From NCBI GenBank assembly GCA_963816985.1, contig CAWFMF010000004.1, forward strand, positions 2,790,001 through 2,854,000: a DNA stretch of 64,000 bases, in the 5' to 3' direction. The position numbers and the translations under genes were made by a program. Source of the DNA: JAIVJM01 sp963816985. Its GTDB lineage: Bacteria; Acidobacteriota; Blastocatellia; Pyrinomonadales; Pyrinomonadaceae. Positions 16,514 through 26,079 of the stretch are shown here, piece by piece. Position 1 is the first letter of the stretch, and every line of letters starts with the position of its first letter. Below the pieces are notes generated by a model. The model saw nothing but the letters and a program-made list of their open reading frames with translations. It made no database searches and was not told the origin of the DNA.

Positions 16514-16598
16514 AAAACAGTACCGCGAGCGGTCTTTCGGGCGGGTTGAGTGCCATCAACACTCAACCCGCCCGAAAGACCGCTCGCGGTACTGTTTT
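16514..16598. repeat. Long inverted repeat made of two REP units (BIME-like), also a bidirectional terminator
   Basis: Left arm 16514-16552 and right arm 16560-16598 are perfectly complementary over 39 bases with a 7-base loop. Each arm contains CAGTACCGCGAGCGGT followed by GGGCGGGTTGA. It begins at the base after the protease stop codon and ends 11 bases before the end of the convergent minus-strand gene, and T runs lie at both ends. It should end transcripts from both sides. Its sequence closely matches the REPs around the transposase gene at 56745 and the hairpin at 39491-39566. Confidence 0.88.
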
Positions 16599-16609
16599 GG
16601 CTGACTCTC

Positions 16610-17620
16610 TTACAGGGACGGCCTTTCCCTGTACCAGGGCTTCTTGAATCGGAGGAGGTTGGCGCTGCTGCGCGTGGGGTTGAGGAGCATCCGCGCGGCG
16701 ATCCTGACGAGGCGGCTGTCGGTGCGTGACTCGATGCGGCGGACGACGAAGCGGTCGAGCGCGTCTTCGGCGACGAGCCAGACGGCCCCGCCCACGGGCG
16801 TCACCACAATATCAATCCACGTCTGCTTGCCGTGCAAACCGACGTTGCCGATGGACGCCTGACTGACGGGGCCAAGCTCGAACTGCGTGCTCCACGCCGC
16901 CGACCACGCGACGGCCTTCAGACGGCTCCGCCAGTACGCGCCGTCACGCCCGAAGCGCGCGGACGCGGCGCGCGGGTCGTTCTGCACGTAGATGAAGCCG
17001 AGCAAAGACCCCTGCATCGGGTGCGCGATGTAGTTGGTGAAGAACCGACCGCCGTCGGCCCACTTCGAGAGGCTCTTGATTGAGCGGAAGTAGTCGCGGA
17101 AGAAGGGGCCGCGCAGGGCTTGCTGCGTCTTCGGCTGCGTGAAGGCGTAGCCGTGCTGCACGGAGAGGAAGAGGAGCGCCTGCTCCGTCGCCGACCTCCA
17201 GCGAAAGCCCCTGCGGCGGCGGAACTCTTCGAGCTGCGCGTCGTCGTCCGCAGTCCCTTCGGGCACGAGGCCGAATCCCGGCTCGGCGGGACGAAGGCCG
17301 CTGTCAATGCCGTCGGCGTCGCCGTCATCATCAAAGGTCTCGGAGGAAGCTTCCGCGGGCGTGGGCGACGCTTCCGCTTCCGGCGTGGGTGTCGCAACCT
17401 CTTTTCTCGGCGGCTCGTGTTTGGGCGAAGCGTTGATAACGGAACTCGGCGCGGCGTCGCCGCCAACTCCTTCGTGCTCGACGCGCGCCGCGACCGACGC
17501 ACTCGTCTGCGCTGCGTCTTTGTGCGTCGTCTGCGCCGCGACGAGCGACGGCGGCGCGAAGAGCGCGGCTGCGGAAAGCGTCGCACACAAACCCGCGCTC
17601 AAAATCAAACTCGGTCTCAT
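16610..17620 (-). CDS. Exported protein of unknown function (possible DUF3943-like C-terminal domain)
   Basis: A 336-residue protein with a signal peptide (ILSAGLCATLSAAALFAPPSLVAAQ) and a disordered stretch rich in Thr, Pro, Glu, Ala and Asp up to about residue 130. The C-terminal ~200 residues are compact: TEQALLFLSVQHGYAFTQPK, then GRFFTNYIAHPMQGSLLGFI, LKAVAWSAAWSTQFELGPVS, and TPVGGAVWLVAEDALDRFVV. The NY-x-HP-x-xG pattern resembles DUF3943-type outer-membrane or periplasmic proteins, but this is a weak impression. No catalytic motif is recognised. It is convergent with the protease gene; the hairpin at 16514-16598 lies between them. Confidence 0.7.
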   Translation of the reverse strand: MRPSLILSAGLCATLSAAALFAPPSLVAAQTTHKDAAQTSASVAARVEHEGVGGDAAPSSVINASPKHEPPRKEVATPTPEAEASPTPAEASSETFDDDGDADGIDSGLRPAEPGFGLVPEGTADDDAQLEEFRRRRGFRWRSATEQALLFLSVQHGYAFTQPKTQQALRGPFFRDYFRSIKSLSKWADGGRFFTNYIAHPMQGSLLGFIYVQNDPRAASARFGRDGAYWRSRLKAVAWSAAWSTQFELGPVSQASIGNVGLHGKQTWIDIVVTPVGGAVWLVAEDALDRFVVRRIESRTDSRLVRIAARMLLNPTRSSANLLRFKKPWYRERPSL

Positions 17621-17703
17621 CCCTTATTTTCCCTTACCAGCGCTGTTCGTAAACTCCGATATTCGGAGAAGACTCCGAAGAGACTTCCGCCCGACGTGCC
17701 CAC

Positions 17704-18468
17704 TCAGGCGGCGCGCTCCATGTACCAGACGGGCGCGTGGAAAAGGAAACTCCTCTCCGTCTCGCCGCCGAATAATGGCCGCGTGCTCTCGACTATCCAG
17801 CGCCTCGCCTCAAACGCCTCCTCGCGCCCGCCCTCGACCGCCGCGATGACGTTGCTCTGCGTCAGGAGGTAGTCGGCCAGCCCTTCGACCGTGAAGCCCA
17901 CCTCGTTCGGCAGAGACTCATGCGCGAGCAGGCGGAAGCCCTCGCCCGCCGCCTCTTCCTCGTTGAGATTCACCCAGGCCCGCTGCGGGCTCGGATAGCG
18001 TCCGAGGTACGACTCCCGATGCCAGCGCCGGAACGCCTCGTCGCCCTCCGGCCCGCCCGCGAAGTAGTTGTCATAAATGACGAGCCGACCACGCACGCCC
18101 AAGACCCTCCGCGCCTCCGCGAAGAACCTTGCGCGGTCGAGCCAGTGAAGCGCCTGACTGACGGTCATCATTTCAAAGACGCCGACGCCGAAGGGCAGGC
18201 GCTCGGCGTCGGCCACGACGTAAGCGACGCCCGCGCCGCGCGCCGCGTGCGCCAGCATCGCCGCCGAGGCGTCCACGCCGACGACCTCCGACGCCAACTC
18301 CCTGAGCGCCGCCGTCGAGAGCCCCGTCCCGCAACCCACGTCGAGCGCGCGCGTCAGCGGCTCCTCCAAGTCGAAGAACTCTTTGATTCGCCCCGCCACC
18401 AGCGGGTGAAAAAATGGTCGGCCCTTCGCGTATCTCTCCGCCGCCGATGCGGGGCTGAAAAAGTTCAT
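17704..18468 (-). CDS. Class I SAM-dependent methyltransferase
   Basis: About 254 residues from ATG 18468 (MNFFSPASAAERYAKGRP). The SAM-binding signature LTRALDVGCGTGLSTAALRE lies near residues 38-57, motif II VVGVDASAAML follows, then VVADAERLPFGVGVFEMMTV and QALHWLDRARFFAEARRVLG. This layout is the UbiE/Methyltransf_11 family; the acceptor may be a small molecule or lipid. The longer frame to 18567 adds a basic, probably untranslated head. It lies after the alpha/beta hydrolase gene on the same strand with about 105 bases between, so co-transcription is possible. Confidence 0.85.
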   Translation of the reverse strand: MNFFSPASAAERYAKGRPFFHPLVAGRIKEFFDLEEPLTRALDVGCGTGLSTAALRELASEVVGVDASAAMLAHAARGAGVAYVVADAERLPFGVGVFEMMTVSQALHWLDRARFFAEARRVLGVRGRLVIYDNYFAGGPEGDEAFRRWHRESYLGRYPSPQRAWVNLNEEEAAGEGFRLLAHESLPNEVGFTVEGLADYLLTQSNVIAAVEGGREEAFEARRWIVESTRPLFGGETERSFLFHAPVWYMERAA

Positions 18469-18573
18469 GGCACGCTTACGCCGCAGCCGCAGGGGCGCGG
18501 CCCGGACAAGAGCCCGAAGGGGAGAAACGAAAGGGGAGGAACGGATGATACCTTTCCGAAGGCTCAACCGTCA

Positions 18574-19590
18574 TTAAATATCGGAGCCGGATTGTAACGG
18601 CGCGGGGCGCGAGGCGGGGGGCCTTGAGCGTAGCGCCTCGCGGAGCAGGGCGTTGAAACGCTCGGCGTGCTCCTCCTGCGGCATGAGCCGGCAACGGTCG
18701 AAGATTTCGAGGCGCGCGCGGGGGTTGAGTCTGAGCAGCAGCCCGGCCTGCTCGACCGGGTTGGTCTCGTCCTGCTTGCCCCAGACGAGCGTCAAGGGTT
18801 GGCGCAGTCGCGCGAAGGGCTCGCGGATGTCCGTGTTGAGGTAGCCGGAGATGAAGGCCGTCACGGCGTACTGCGCGCCGGGCAGGTGGCTGACGGCGTA
18901 GTGGTGCGCGACGAGGCGCGGCGTGGCGAAGCGCTTCTCGTAGAAGAGGCGCGTCTGCGCGTAGTCGCGGATGCTGCGCTCGCTCGTCATCGCGTTGTAG
19001 AAGGATTCGCCTAAGACCGGCGAGTGGAGCAGGCCGTAGAAGGCCGCGCCCGACATGCCGGGCCGCGCGCTCAGATTCTCCGCGCCGGTCGGGGAGACCA
19101 GCACCAGCGACTCGACCAACTCCGGGTGCTCGACCGCGACGCGGACGGCGAAGGCCGCGCTCAGAGAGTGCGCGACGAGGTGCGCGGGACGCCCGACCTC
19201 TTCGCGCAAAAAGTCCGAGAGCATCTCGACGTAGAGGTCGGCGGAGTAGGGCGCGTTGGAAGGCTTATCCGAGTAGCCGAAGCCGAGGAGGTCTACGGCG
19301 TAGGCGCGGAAGTCCGAGGCGAGCGGCTCGAAGTTGCGCCGCCACATGAAGGAGCGCGCGCCCGCCCCGATGCCGTGGACGAAGACGACGGGCGCGGCCT
19401 CGACAGGCCCGGCGTGGCGGTAAAAGATTTGCCCGTGCTTCCACTCGAACGTGCCCGCCTCGCCGCCGAGCGCGCCCGTCTCCGGCTCCTCGACGTTGCT
19501 CGCGACCGCCGCGTTGACCGCCGCCAGCGCCGCCACCCCGGCGGCCCCCCCGGCCAGCAGACCCTTCCAGAGTTTTTCGAGCTTACCCAT
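18574..19590 (-). CDS. Alpha/beta hydrolase, membrane-anchored or exported
   Basis: A 338-residue hydrolase. A hydrophobic N-terminal segment (GLLAGGAAGVAALAAVNAAV) gives an anchor or signal. The core has the oxyanion segment VVFVHGIGAGARSFMW (HG), the DLLGFGYSDKP loop, the nucleophile elbow LVAHSLSAAFAVRVA (Ser in A-H-S-L-S, an atypical GxSxG), the acid in LVWGKQDETNPVEQA and the final His in MPQEEHAERFNALL. A lid domain (about residues 180-245) is present. This matches the broad MhpC/BphD group of esterases and C-C hydrolases; the substrate is unknown. The gene starts 6 bases from a heptanucleotide array. Confidence 0.87.
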   Translation of the reverse strand: MGKLEKLWKGLLAGGAAGVAALAAVNAAVASNVEEPETGALGGEAGTFEWKHGQIFYRHAGPVEAAPVVFVHGIGAGARSFMWRRNFEPLASDFRAYAVDLLGFGYSDKPSNAPYSADLYVEMLSDFLREEVGRPAHLVAHSLSAAFAVRVAVEHPELVESLVLVSPTGAENLSARPGMSGAAFYGLLHSPVLGESFYNAMTSERSIRDYAQTRLFYEKRFATPRLVAHHYAVSHLPGAQYAVTAFISGYLNTDIREPFARLRQPLTLVWGKQDETNPVEQAGLLLRLNPRARLEIFDRCRLMPQEEHAERFNALLREALRSRPPASRPAPLQSGSDI

Positions 19591-19596
19591 CGAAAT

Positions 19597-19677
19597 AGTT
19601 CAGGGTTCAAAGTTCAAGGTTCAAAGTCACTAAGCCGCCGGGACGACTTTGAACTTTGAACCTTGAACTTTGAACTT
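19597..19677. repeat. Inverted heptanucleotide repeat array, GTTCAAA word
   Basis: Units AGTTCAG, GGTTCAA, AGTTCAA, GGTTCAA, AGTC lie on one side and ACTTTGA, ACTTTGA, ACCTTGA, ACTTTGA, ACTT on the other, around a GC-rich centre. It fills the space between the RNase E/G stop codon and the start of the hydrolase gene. The words match the array at 2717-2823, 17 kb away. Confidence 0.9.
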
Positions 19678-19679
19678 AC

Positions 19680-22600
19680 TTAGATGAACGCGAAGTCGAA
19701 CTGCTCCTGATGGACGTGCGCGTCGCTGGTCACGTCAACTGTGCCGAGGTAATCCTCTATCTCGCCCAGCACGTCGCGCTCGGTGGAGCGCAAGGCGCGT
19801 GCGACTTCCGGGTGGACGCGGAGCGTCGTCTGCTTGAAGTGCTCGCCGTCCTGCGCGCGCGCGAGGCTGCGCGCCTCTTCGAGGATTTCGTAGCAGACCG
19901 TCTGCGGCGACTTCACCAGCCCCGCGCCCTGGCAGTACGGGCAAGGGGAGCAGAGCGTGCGTTCGAGCGACTGCTTGACGCGCTTGCGCGTCATGATGAC
20001 GAGGCCGAAGTCGTTGAACGAGAGAACCTTCGTCGGCGACTTGTCGTGCCTCAAGGCGTCCTGCAAGGCCGCCATCACGCGGTTTCGGTTGCGGCGGTCT
20101 TCCATGTCAATGAGGTCGAGGACGATGATGCCGCCGAGGTCGCGCAGGCGTATCTGGCGCGCGATTTCGTCCACGGCCTCCATGTTGGTGCGCGTGATGG
20201 TGTCTTCGAGTCGCGTGCCGCCCCGCCCGACGAACTTGCCGGTGTTAACGTCAATGGCGACGAGCGCCTCGGTCTGGTTGATGACGAGGTAGCCGCCCGA
20301 CTTGAGCCACACCCTCGGCTTGATGGCCTTATCTATCTCGGCCTGCACGCCGTAGACTTCGAGGATGGGTTCGGGCCGCGTGTGGAGCTTGACGCGGTTG
20401 ACCAGACGCGGCTGGATGCGGTTGACGAACTCGACGACGGCGAGGTACTCCTCCTCGCTGTCCACGCGGATGGCCGTGAAGTCCTCGGAGAGCTGGTCGC
20501 GCAAGAGTCTCTGCACGAGGTCGAGGTCTTTGTGCGCGAGCGCCGGGGCCTTCTGCTTCTCGGCGGTGCGGCGGATGTCCTTCCAAGTCCGCACGAGGTA
20601 ACGCGCGTCCTCGCGCAGCTCCTGCTCGCTGATGCCGACGCCCGCCGTGCGGACGATGAAGCCGCCCGAAGGCACGTCCTCCTCCTTGACGATTGACTGG
20701 ATGAGCTTGCGCAGGCGCACGCGCTCGGAGTCCGACTCGATCTTGCGCGAGACGCCGACGTGCTCGATGGTCGGCATATAGACGAGGAAGCGGCCCGGCA
20801 GAGCGATGTGCGAAGTGATGCGCGCGCCCTTCTGCGCGATGGGCTCTTTGGCGATCTGGACGATGATCTCCTGACCTTCGCGCAGGAGGTCGGTGATGGT
20901 CGGCTGACGATCCCGGCGACCGCGACCGCCTTCACGTCCACCTTCACGCACCGCCTTCACGACCGCCTTCGCGTCCACCCTCGCGTCCGCCTTCACGACT
21001 GCCCTCACGGCCTTCTTCGCGCCCGCGACTTTCTTCGCGTCCGCGTCCACCGTCACGACCGCGACCGCCGTCGCGGCCTTCTTCGCGGCCACGGCCACCG
21101 CCTTCGCGCCCGCGTCCTTCGGCGCGCGGGCCACGGCTCCGGTCGCCGCCCCTCGAAGACTCTCGGTCGCCGCCTCTCGAAGGCTCACGGTCTCCGCCGC
21201 GCGACGACGACTCTCTTTCGCCTCCGCGCGACGACGACTCTCTTTCGCTGCCGCGTGACGACGATGACGACTCTCTTTCCGTGCCGCCCCTCGGCTGTTC
21301 GGTCGGGGCGGGTGCGGCCTCGACCTCGGCCTCGGCCACGACTGGCGGCGCGGCCAAAGTCTCCGGCTCGTCTATCAGGACTTCGGCCTCGCCGTTCTGA
21401 CCCTCCGACGGCGCGTCGCCGTTCTCGCCCGCGGGCTTGTCAGTCCGCGCGCCGCCCCGACGGCGACGACCGCCGCGACGCGCGAACTCGCCGCGCGTCG
21501 GTCGCGTCGTCACGCTCGCGTCGGCGTCTTCGAGCGACTCCTTGTCCTCTCCCTCGGCTTTGCCTTTGCGCGCGCGCCCCTTCGACGCAGACTTGGCCGC
21601 GCTCTTGCTCGGCGTCTTCTTCGACGCCGTGGCCGCCGCGCGCGTGCGGCGCTTGCCCGCCGCGTCCGTCTCCTCTTCGGTGGACGCCGCCGGCTCGGCC
21701 TTCGACGCCGACTTGGTTGCCGCCTTCTTCGACGAAGCCTTCTTCGACGAAGTGCGGCCCGCAGCCGAAGCCTGCGCCTCGCCGCGCTTGCTGCCGCCGC
21801 GACGGCCCTTCGAGGCGGCGGTGGTGTCGGGCGATTCGACGACCGACTCGGTGGCCTTCTCGTCGTCGCTCACGCGCTCGAAAGACTGCGCGCCCGCGCC
21901 GAAGGCGTCTTCGCCCGCGAGGTCTTCGGCGAGGTGCGCGACCGAAGCGGCCACCTCCTCGCGCACGGCCCGCTTGTCGCGCCGGGGCGGGGCGTCCGTG
22001 TCGCCGCCGTCGTCCTCGATGCGCTCGAAGCCGCCGCCGCCGGACGTGGACGAGCCGAGGAGGGAACCGACCTCCGCCGTCTTCGTCGTGTCCATGTCGA
22101 ACTCGACGGCGCGAATCTGGTCGAGCATCCGCTCCTGAATTCTCGCGTCCTTAAACATCGCGCCGTTGGCCGCCGCCGACTCCTCTTCGTCCACGATGCG
22201 CTGGAACGAATCGGCCCCGGCGACGAAGGGCGTCTCAATCTCCTCGCCGCCGAGCAGCGAGGCTTCGCGGCCCGCCTCGGTCGCGCCCGCGCGCGAATCT
22301 CTGCCAGCCGAAGGCTCGTCCCTGTCCTTGCGACCCCTGCGGCCCCTCTCGCGGCGGCGACCACCGCCCGCCTCTTTCTCTTCCGTCGAGGGGGCGGCTT
22401 CTTCATCATCACCGACGCGCACCGCTGCGGGCTGCGCCGCTTCCGGGCGCGAGGGAGCGGCGGCGACTTCGGACGACGCCTCGTCTTCCTCTTCCTCTTC
22501 CTCTTCGCCCTCGGCCCCGGTGTCTCCGGCCTGCTCCTGCGCGGTCTCCATCTGCCGCTCGCGCTCGATGCGCGCTCGCTCGATGCGCTCGGCGGCGGCG

Positions 22601-22902
22601 CGCGAGGCCGTCTCGTCGTCCGCGCCCTCGGACTTCTTCTTGTCAACGACGATGCGCTCGAACTCTTCCTCTTCGTCGAAGAAGTCCGAGACGTAGAGGA
22701 AGGCGTCGCGCTCCAGCCCGATGTCCACGAAGGCCGACTGCATGCCGGGCAGGACGCGCATCACGCGCCCCTTGTAGATGTTGCCGACGATACCCTGCTC
22801 GGACTCGCCGCGCTCGATGTAAAACTCCGTCACCCGCCCGTTCTCGACGATGGCGATCTTCTTTTCGCGCCCGTTGACGCTCACGATTAACTCTTTCGGC
22901 AT
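19680..22902 (-). CDS. rng: Ribonuclease E/G with giant disordered insert in its S1 domain; apparent frameshift
   Basis: RNase E/G cleaves single-stranded RNA in mRNA decay and rRNA processing. The N-terminus is canonical (MPKELIVSVNGREKKIAIVE) and starts the S1 domain (GIVGNIYKGRVMRVLPGMQS). After residue ~95 a ~560-residue insert follows: acidic, then Lys/Ala/Ser-rich, then Arg/Gly/Glu-rich. The S1 domain resumes at ITDLLREGQEIIVQIAKEPI and is followed by the catalytic domain (LVAIDVNTGKFVGRGG, IIVLDLIDMEDRRNRNRV) and the Zn-link CSPCPYCQGAG. The frame breaks near 20949, where one extra base (plus-strand C) separates GREGGREGG repeats from GREGGRGRRDRQP; removing it restores one protein of about 1073 residues. 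In a likely essential gene this looks like a sequence error. Confidence 0.85.
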
Positions 22903-23866
22903 CTTTGTAAATCCGTCTCCTGTTGGTAGGCGGCCTCAAGCGAACGCGGCCCGCGAACTCTCTTAAGGGTTCGCGCGTGCCGCGTTGGTACAGCTCAGAC
23001 CGCTCGGTTGGAAATCCCCGCGCGACGTGGAAGGCAAGCGGCCCGGCGTTCGCCCCCACGGAACTGTTCTGTCCGTGGGGCGCTCGCGGCGCGCGTCCGT
23101 TGTCGTCGGCGTTTGAAAGGTGAGGGCGCAGCCGCTCCGGCTGTCGCCGCAAAGTGTGGGACGGATTTTGGTGCGTGGATGCTTCGTGAGGCGTCGCCCC
23201 CGTTGGCGGGGGCCTTCGCCCGGTCTGCGGCGGCGCGAGTCGTGAGGGACGGGGCTTCATCTCGCCCGCGCCACTTAGACTGCCGCCCGACCGGGGGAAG
23301 GTAGAACCCTCCCGCGCGGAAGCGTCGAAAACTATTCACCCGGAATCTCCGTCCAAGAGCCGCCCGGCGCGTCGGGCCTGCGGTGGTGCTCGCCATCAAG
23401 CGTCGGCACCGAAACACGTCCGCACGGGAAAACCGTGCCGGTCGTGTCGCGGGCCAACGCCCTCGACGACTTCACCGCGGCCTTCGCAGCCTGTGGGCGG
23501 AATCGTTGCCGGGAGGCGCTCCGTGTGGAGTGCGTCCCGGCGATTCGCCGCCCGGCGGCCTGAAGAAAAACGTTTCAAAAATTGATCCGGCCTTGGGCCG
23601 CGCCGCTCGCTGAGGCTGAGCACGCGCCGACCGACGCCATTTCAAAATCTGTTTCCCGTCATTTTTTTTGAGGGCGCGCGAAAATTTCTTCCGTCTCCCG
23701 ACCTGCGGGACACGCGCACCGTGCCGGAAAGCCATGTTCAGGCAAAAGGACAGGCGCGCCAAGTATAAACGAGTGCGCCGCCAAAAGGCGAGTGTGAAAG
23801 GTGTGACCCCCGAAGGCTTAAAGGGAAAGTACCGCGCCGGGCAGTCTTTTGAGACCCGGCCCGGCT
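22903..23866. other. 964-base gene-free, strongly structured region upstream of RNase E/G
   Basis: No credible gene is present; open frames are Arg-rich and lack ribosome sites. Strong hairpins occur: CGCGAAC (22952-22958) with GTTCGCG (22969-22975); CCCCACGGA (23054-23062) with TCCGTGGGG (23072-23080); GCCCCCG (23196-23202) with CGGGGGC (23207-23213). Read on the minus strand this could be a long RNase E leader or a separate structured RNA. RNase P RNA, tmRNA and SRP RNA signatures were looked for by eye and not found. A hairpin around 23837-23863 (GCCGGGC / GACCCGGC) may end the oxidoreductase transcript or face it. Confidence 0.45.
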
Positions 23867-24920
23867 TCAGAAAGTGAAGGGGATTGAGCGCTTCTCTGCG
23901 CTGCTGCGGCGGGCCGCTTCGATGACGCGAATCGTCGCGAGCGCCTCTTCGGGTTTGACGGCGAGTTCTGCGCGGCCCTCAATCGCGTCGGCCACGTTCC
24001 GGTAAAAGGATTGATAGCTGCCCGCGAGCGTCTCCACGCGCCCGTGCACGCGGAGCCCGCCGAGATGCGCGTCGAGCGTGCCCCAATGTTCCGCGAAGCT
24101 CCTCGCCCCAGTTCGTTGCTAAGGGCGTGAGGCCGCGCTTGAGCGCCTCCTCCTGCGGGTCCATGCCGTGCTTGACGAAGGAGCCCTCCGTCCCTTGCAG
24201 ACGGAATCGCGGCCCCGGCTCGCGCACCAGCATCCCGGCCTTGAGCGTCACCTTCAAACCGTCGTAGTCGAGAAGCAGCTCGAAGTAATCGTCTGCCTTC
24301 GCGAATTCCCTCTGGCGTTGGATGTCCGCTGTGACCGCGCGCGGCTGGCCGAAGAGGACGAGCGCCTGATCTATGAGGTGCGAGCCGAGGTCGTAGAGAA
24401 TCCCGCTCCCCGGCCCCGCCTCCTCGCGCCAGGCGCCCTCGCGCGGCTGGTCGCGGAAGCGTTCGTAACGCGATTCGTACTCGACCGGACGACCCAGCAT
24501 CCCGGCCTGTAGGATTCTTTGAACCGTCAGGAAGTCGCCGTCCCATCTCCGGTTGTGGTTGACGGTCAAGAGCCTGTTCTCTCTTCGCGCCAACTCTATC
24601 AACTCAAGGGCTTCGTCCGAGGTGTTGGTGAAAGGCTTCTCGACGACGACGTGCTTACCGGCGAGCAGAGACCGGCGGGCCAGCTCGAAGTGCGTGGCGT
24701 TCGGCGTCGTGACGACGACGAGTGCTACGCGGTCGTCACGCAGAAGGTCGTCCGCGTCGCGCACGACTTCGACCTGCGGGTAACGCTTCCGCGCCTCGTC
24801 GCCGCTGCGCTCGACGACCTTCAAGAGTTTGAGCCGGGGGACGGCCTCGATGACCGGCGCGTGGAAGACCCGCGCCGCCATGCCGAAGCCGATGAGCCCC
24901 ACGCCGATTTCTTCCGCCAT
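23867..24920 (-). CDS. Gfo/Idh/MocA-family oxidoreductase, apparent frameshift
   Basis: An NAD(P)-dependent sugar or cyclitol oxidoreductase. From ATG 24920 (ribosome site GGAG) the N-terminal Rossmann fold reads IGVGLIGFGMAARVFHAPVI. Family signatures follow: VVVTTPNATHFELARRSLLA, GKHVVVEKPFTNTSDEALEL with the conserved EKP, and LLTVNHNRRWDGDFLTVQRI. GSGILYDLGSHLIDQALVLF holds the catalytic region. Near 24098 the frame shifts: ATNWGEEL continues in another frame as FAEHWGTLDAHLGGLRVHGR through SYQSFYRNVADAI to the stop at 23867. Deleting one base restores about 350 residues, the normal family length. Sequence error or recent mutation; the rest is intact. Confidence 0.82.
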
Positions 24921-24941
24921 ACGGTCTCCGCGCATGAAGTG

Positions 24942-25991
24942 TCAGGTCGCCTGTTCGATCTTCTCCTCCGCCTCTTCGACTTCCGCCGCGTCCGGTTGCA
25001 ACTCCTCCTGCCGCCGCGCGGCGTCCGGCTCGTGGCTGAGGGCGATGAAGACGGGGAAGTGGTCGGAGCCGAAGTAAGGGAGCCGTCGAAAGTCTATCAG
25101 CCGGAAGTGATTCGAGTGGAAGAAGTGGTCGAGCGGGAAGCGGACGAAGGGGTAGCGGGCGTGGAAGGTGTTGTAGAAGCCGCGACCGATGCGCGGGTCG
25201 AGGAGCCCGCTGATGTCCTGAAAAAGATAGTTCGTGTGCGACCACGCCACGTCGTTCAAGTCGCCCATCACGACCGTCGGCGTGTCCGTGCCCTTAATCT
25301 CCTTGCCGACGACGAGCAGCTCGGCGTCGCGCTCGTCCGAGCTGGTGTCCTCGGTCGGAAACGGCGGGCGCGGGTGCAGGCAATGAAGCTCGACCTCCTG
25401 CCCGGACTTGAGACGGACGCGCGCGTGAATCGAGGGGATGTCGTCCTGAATGATGAAGCGGACTTCCGGTTCGACGAGTTCGAGCCGCGAGTAGAGGAGC
25501 ATCCCGTAGGTGTTCGGCTGCGGCTGGAGGACGACGTGCTCGTAGTCCTGCTCGAACTCCTTGAGCTGCTCCATCCACCACTCGTCCGCCTCGACCGTGA
25601 GGATGATGTCGGGGTCGGCCCCGCGAATCAGCTCGCGCAGGCGCGCGGCGTTGCGGTTCTCCATCAGGACGTTCGCGAACAGAAGGCGGAAGCTCGACTC
25701 ACCTTCGGCTTTAAGGCTCTGCTGCACCTGCTTGCGCGCGAGGAACGTGTACGGGAACATCATGTAAGACTGGTAGACGAGGCACGCCGCCAACGCCACG
25801 ACGAAGGCGACGCCCCACGCGCCGAGGTCGCGCACGAAGAGCAGGTAAGTCAGGAGGACTGCGGCTGAGATGAGCGTTATCTGGATGCGAGGGAAGTCGA
25901 AGACCCTGATCCACCACGCGCCTTTGCGCACCAGAGGGAGCGCCGTCGCGGCCACCATCAACAGACCGAGGACGAGCAGCACTATCTTCAC
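24942..25991 (-). CDS. Membrane-anchored endonuclease/exonuclease/phosphatase-family protein
   Basis: A 349-residue protein. Three membrane segments occupy about residues 1-90 (VLLVLGLLMVAATALPLV, then ITLISAAVLLTYLLF and GVAFVVALAACLVYQSYMMF). The C-terminal EEP domain carries LLFANVLMENRNAARL, IILTVEADEWWMEQL with the metal Glu, PTVVMGDLNDVAWSHT and the terminal FGSDHFPVFIALS. This is the architecture of membrane EEP proteins near envelope genes; the domain faces the periplasm in comparable proteins. The substrate is unknown. The C-terminal tail is acidic (EVEEAEEKIEQ). The oxidoreductase gene follows after about 20 bases and is probably co-transcribed. Confidence 0.87.
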   Translation of the reverse strand: MKIVLLVLGLLMVAATALPLVRKGAWWIRVFDFPRIQITLISAAVLLTYLLFVRDLGAWGVAFVVALAACLVYQSYMMFPYTFLARKQVQQSLKAEGESSFRLLFANVLMENRNAARLRELIRGADPDIILTVEADEWWMEQLKEFEQDYEHVVLQPQPNTYGMLLYSRLELVEPEVRFIIQDDIPSIHARVRLKSGQEVELHCLHPRPPFPTEDTSSDERDAELLVVGKEIKGTDTPTVVMGDLNDVAWSHTNYLFQDISGLLDPRIGRGFYNTFHARYPFVRFPLDHFFHSNHFRLIDFRRLPYFGSDHFPVFIALSHEPDAARRQEELQPDAAEVEEAEEKIEQAT

Positions 25992-26079
25992 AGGCCAACC
26001 CTTTGCCCTTCACGGATAAACTTGAATTGCGTGTATTTATACTGCCCCGAACCGCGCCGTGATGTAAACCCCCGCCACT

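Noticed and set aside
22995..23417. Arg-rich 140-residue reading frame
   Set aside because: Composition is an artefact of GC-rich DNA, there is no ribosome site, and it lies over strong hairpins.
22903..23866. RNase P RNA, tmRNA or SRP RNA
   Set aside because: Conserved signatures such as GAGGAAAGTCC, ACAGAAA or the SRP GGTCAGGTCCGGAAGGAAG core were not found on either strand.
23668..23877. Basic 69-residue frame before the oxidoreductase end
   Set aside because: No ribosome site, alternative start only and overlap with a hairpin; not supported, though MFRQKDRRAKYKR onward looks somewhat protein-like.
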